A DNA stretch of 64,000 nt from Adiantum capillus-veneris. Taxonomy: Eukaryota > Streptophyta > Polypodiopsida > Polypodiales > Pteridaceae. This document shows, in pieces, positions 60,463-64,000 of this stretch. Under the pieces are notes generated by a model. It was not told the DNA's origin. It saw only the letters and a program-made list of their open reading frames with translations, and made no database searches. Position 1 is the stretch's first letter. Each line of letters begins with the position of its first letter. The stretch spans positions 129,544,391-129,608,390 of the forward strand of contig CM043947.1 in the NCBI GenBank assembly GCA_014529385.2. Reading direction: 5' to 3'. Position numbers and translations under genes: made by a program.

Positions 60463-60545
60463 AACCGTGAATATTACCGTGCATATAACCTCTTATATTA
60501 CCGCGCATATTACCTCGCATATTACCGCGTATATTACCTGGCAAA
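60463..60545. repeat. Short tandem repeat of ATATTACCGCG type
   Basis: About six variants of (G/C)(A/C)(A/T)ATATTACC(G/T)(C/T)G in 80 bp. Two more TTACCGC phrases lie just upstream (60376-60400). Confidence 0.8.
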
Positions 60546-60664
60546 TTTCAAAAAGAAAGAGAGCGCGGTATGCCGTGTTTTTTGCAGCATACCTTGCTCT
60601 TCTACTCCTATCGCCATCGCACCTACATCCATATTCTCTCCTTCTCTACCTCTCAAAGCTCACA

Positions 60665-60667
<3 letters not shown>

Positions 60668-60709
<42 letters not shown>

Positions 60710-60750
60710 CACCTACTTTCTCTCCTTAACACACACACACACACACATGC
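60668..60750. repeat. (CT)n and (CA)n microsatellites
   Basis: CT at 60668-60705 and CA at 60730-60748. The surrounding 60550-61815 has no supportable gene; it is GA/AT-rich with further GA tracts. Confidence 0.9.
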
Positions 60751-61416
60751 ACAATCAATCTTTGGTGGAGCGCTCCATCACTTGACGATCGTTGGAGAGG
60801 AGAGGGCTAACCGCAAGAGGGCTCTACACAAGAGGACCGGAAGAAGAATTTTAGAGGAACACAAGAGGTAAGCTTCTACAAAATCCCCCCTCCCCATTGT
60901 CTTAAACACACACACACACACACATTAGAAAAGTTAGATTCAAAGATTTTGTACCTCTTTCATGTTTTGTGTAGGTGCTTCTTGCTTGCTCGGTTGATTG
61001 TTTGTTGTAGGTGTGTGATTTGTTCATAGATACTTGTTTGATTGCTTGGTACTGTGTATTAGGAAGAGAGGAAAAGAGAGATTAGCGTAAATTTAATGGT
61101 TAATGTTAAATTAATGTTAAAGTAGAGATTAACGTAGATTCATGATTAATGTTAAATAGATGTTTAAGTAGAGAGAGAAAAAGTCAAATTAAACATCACA
61201 CCTATACATTAAACTTGTTTTATGTTTAATGTTAAATTAGAGTGAATTGATGTGTATGTTGGATTACAGAAATAAAAATAGAGAGACAAAAAGAAAAAAA
61301 AACATTACGTATTAAACATTAGAAAAAAAGTGATAGAGTATGATAAATTGTACATTTAAAAAAAGGGTTTAGAGAGAGATTAGAGAGAGAAATATTCAAT
61401 TTAGTGTATGTGAAAT

Positions 61417-61455
<39 letters not shown>

Positions 61456-61525
61456 GATTAGAGGGACGAGAAAAGAGATGAGAGGAGCGATTAGAGGGAG
61501 GAGAAGTGTTAAATAGTGTAGATTG

Positions 61526-61560
<35 letters not shown>
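61417..61560. repeat. (GA)n microsatellites
   Basis: GA at 61420-61450 and 61528-61558 within a purine-rich stretch. Confidence 0.9.
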
Positions 61561-61561
<1 letters not shown>

Positions 61562-61817
61562 AAAAAATTAGAGAGAGGAAAAGAGGGATAGAGGGTGTAG
61601 AGAGAGTGGAGATAGAGAGGAAGTAGCAAGGATCCTATGGGTCCTACACTTAAGAATCGTTGGTGACCATCTGAATCTTCCACTCTCATTCTTACTGGAC
61701 TTACATATCCAATTCCTGGTCTTGTTTGGGTTGTTGTGGGTCTAACTTGCTCGGTGGTTACATAATATTGATGGAGTGGTCCACCAAAATATCTATACCG
61801 TTCTAACTCCTTATGAT

Positions 61818-62333
61818 CTATAGGAGAGTATTTACGGCATGTTTATCCATCATGACCACATGGATATTTCTCCCCTTTGTGTATGTGAAAACGTATAGTT
61901 TCTTGTGGTCGGTCAGCTCCTCAATGCAAGGTTCATCAAATCTATAATAGAGTGTTTTTTCTCCATTATTGTATTTATACAGCCCCACGTAAGTGTTGTT
62001 CGTATTCATCCGCTCCGTCTTGTTAATGTGCTTGAGCATAGTGTTTTGTTTGTCTAGCTTGGGTGGTTCATCTACTAATTAATCCTCATCTACTTTGTCC
62101 TTGGTGCCAGTCAATCCCCATTTTTCCACAATGAAGGGGTTGTGCATGACTAGATACATCAATCGTTCTTGGTCAAAGTATCTATCTCCATTATAGTACA
62201 CATCTACAAGGTCCTTGAACTTGCTTGGTTTATTCTCCAACTTCACACGGTAGCGGTCCATACCATCCTTATAGATTTTAGCGTTTAGCTCATTCTGAAA
62301 TTGAAATTTTAGATACAATAGCTTGACATCCAA
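61818..62333 (-). pseudogene. Unrecognised ORF with one internal stop
   Basis: One minus-strand reading frame of about 171 codons, interrupted once by TAA near 62076; the frame is the same on both sides. The upstream part (LYLKFQFQNELNAKIYKDG, then YYNGDRYFDQERLMYLVMHNP) and downstream part (TYVGLYKYNNGEKTLYYRF, then KKLYVFTYTKGRNIHVV) are rich in aromatic and charged residues and look like a folded protein rather than random translation. The frame continues upstream without a clear ATG. The family is not recognised. Neighbouring palindromes at 62661-63648 may belong to the same repeat. Confidence 0.4.
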
Positions 62334-62660
62334 TGCTGGGAAGGACCTGCCCCCATAGAAGTTCCCTCCTTAAAGCTCACCCTATTGAATCCCTCGGCCA
62401 TTATGGTGTATGATCTTTCAATGATATATCAGATAGATCTTCCTCTATAATAGTCTCTAGCGGATGCAAAGGCCTTTGATTCACATTCTCTTCAGGTGAA
62501 ATGTTTCTCACTAGTTTTATCTCTCACTTTCACCACAAATCGCAGTTTTACTTGTAACACCCACAACTTAAGTCCAATTTCAATTTAGAAAAGACCACCA
62601 GGATCCTGGAGACTGTTTTGGCCGTGGTGCAATTCTAATTTCAGTATGTCTCAAAGGAAC

Positions 62661-63648
62661 ATGGATGGTGATCCATGTACCTCAGTGGAAAAATGGGATG
62701 ATTTTGTTCCCATACCTAGCCTTTGGTCTAATGATCTCAAGTCTATGCTTTTTGTAAGATTTGGATCTGCTTAGGGTGGAGAAAAGTCAAACCCTAGTAC
62801 TGTTTTGGCACTTTTCGATTTGAACTGGTTTTTCTCCTTTTGACCCCTTTCTGAACTTCTTTTCACTTCCTTGCTTTGGGAACTTTTGTTCAAATGGTTT
62901 AGGCTCCTCACAGTGATCCAGTTCTTGTGCAAAATTTCAGAAAATATACATGGATCGCGATCCATGTTTGGAAGCCAAATTGACTTTTCTTGGTAAACTT
63001 TTCTGCCAATGGATCTTCTGGGAAATGTGTTTCAACTTGTCCACTTGTCAATTTCCAACCAAAGATCATGATGAGGTATATAGATCGCGATCCATGTTTG
63101 ACCTCATTTTGACATGAAACTTGGTCAGCTTATAGTCCATGTTATGGTGACACTCTTCCCCAAACCTCTTTGAATTTGAATCACTTTTGCCCAACCAAAA
63201 GAAAAATTTTGTGTCTGCTTTGCGAGTTTTGCCTATTTGGCAGAATTTTGGTGTTTTGATCAACTTTTTGCAATTTTTTGCTATGGTCCCTTTTGGTAAG
63301 GTTGTTCCACTGGTTATCAAGGATGTACTAGTCAAATATCAATCCCCAATGTCAAAAAGGTACGTGGATCGCAATGCATGTTTGGAAGCATTTTGTCATG
63401 AATGTTGTTCTGCTAGTCCTCTATTCCCTGTAGAAGTCAAATCTCACCCCAAGTTTTGAATTTGGAACACCAAAAGTTCAATTCCCAAAATTTTATTAGA
63501 ATTCTAAAGTTTTGTGCATATTTGTCCAATTTCTTGATTTTGGATGTACTTTAGCAGTCTATTTATGTTCACACGCAGGATTCTGGTGGCTGATAGGTGA
63601 CAACTTCCAATCAGTTGGTCACGAAGGTACATAGATCGCGATCCATGT
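62661..63648. repeat. Dispersed GGATCGCGATCC palindromes, about 130-290 bp apart
   Basis: Near-identical palindromic phrases occur at 62661-62676 (variant), 62949-62966 (perfect CATGGATCGCGATCCATG), 63081-63096, 63364-63380 (variant) and 63631-63648, mostly followed by TTTG or TTCC. Flanking sequences are only weakly similar. No gene was seen from 62340 to 64000. Confidence 0.8.
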
Positions 63649-64000
63649 TCCTCAACAAAACTGGAAGGAAGTTGTTCAAATTGCTTCCTGTGAGCTTGTT
63701 TATCCCTTTTTGCAAGCTATTTTTGAGTTTGAATCAGCTTTAATGCTCTTACCATTAAAATTTTTAATTTTTCAGAGTTGGTCTTTTGTGCCAAAACATG
63801 GTTTCGAACAGTTTTTATTCAGATTCTTTAGGCCCATTTGATGGTTGAATTTGTTATGTAACCTACTCCTATGAACTTAGATGAATCTATGAACAAAAAT
63901 GAATGAAACAGTGCAAAAATAACAATGAAATGGATGGTGAAACAGTCCTTTCTCAGCATAGAGAAAATCAAAGAATGAAATGTCTTTTGTATCTCACTCA

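Overview
The window looks like intergenic, repeat-dominated nuclear DNA from a land plant. It is AT-rich, the coding segments are split by short GT–AG introns, and there is a plant-type hAT transposase (BED and DUF659 type), L1-like LINE debris, a divergent eL36 pseudogene and very many (CT/GA)n, (CA/TG)n and (TA)n microsatellites. I cannot name the species. A large-genome lineage such as a fern is plausible but is inference only. No clearly intact ordinary host gene was found.

The main content is two copies of one large, apparently undescribed DNA transposon. Copy 1 lies at 3204-19772 and copy 2 at 34809-46599. Both are bounded by 33-bp terminal inverted repeats beginning CATTAGGAAATTTC. Copy 2 (11.8 kb) is nearly intact and carries four genes as two convergent pairs: A> <B | C> <D. 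Gene A (4 exons, about 854 codons) is a candidate RNase-H-fold transposase with Asp, Gly-Asp, CxxC and Glu landmarks. Gene C (5 exons, 822 codons) is a fusion: a histone H3 with an almost canonical tail start (ARTKATARK) and a complete histone fold, then a ULP1/C48-like cysteine protease, an acidic linker, and an FCP1/NIF-type HAD phosphatase-like domain. Genes B and D are conserved in both copies but not recognised. Between the divergent genes B and C lies a central region of microsatellites, two G-boxes and a family of ~60-bp hairpins (TACTAA[A/C]GGCGCG...). Copy 2 has one premature stop in A and one in C. Copy 1 has many lesions, but it carries sense codons at both of those sites.

Copy 1 was invaded in its central region by a LINE: a 5'-truncated 3' end (8640-9372) followed by a nearly full-length element (9396-14008) with ORF1 and an APE-RT ORF2. 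Both sit inside (CT)n tracts and end in (TATC)n(TC)n, which suggests microsatellite-targeted insertion.

The rest of the window: 1-3203 holds microsatellites, a TTAA-flanked piggyBac-like non-autonomous element (886-2234) and a small MITE. 19773-34808 is mostly non-coding, with LINE fragments, a MITE (26116-26810), a possible dehydrin-like exon and an eL36 pseudogene. 46600-53860 holds a broken hAT transposase, a broken RING-finger gene, a frameshifted protein-kinase-like gene and a remarkable array of repeats with a conserved loop and variable complementary arms. 53860-64000 holds a degraded minus-strand LINE (about 56430-60280), an unrecognised broken ORF (61818-62333) and a set of dispersed GGATCGCGATCC palindromes.
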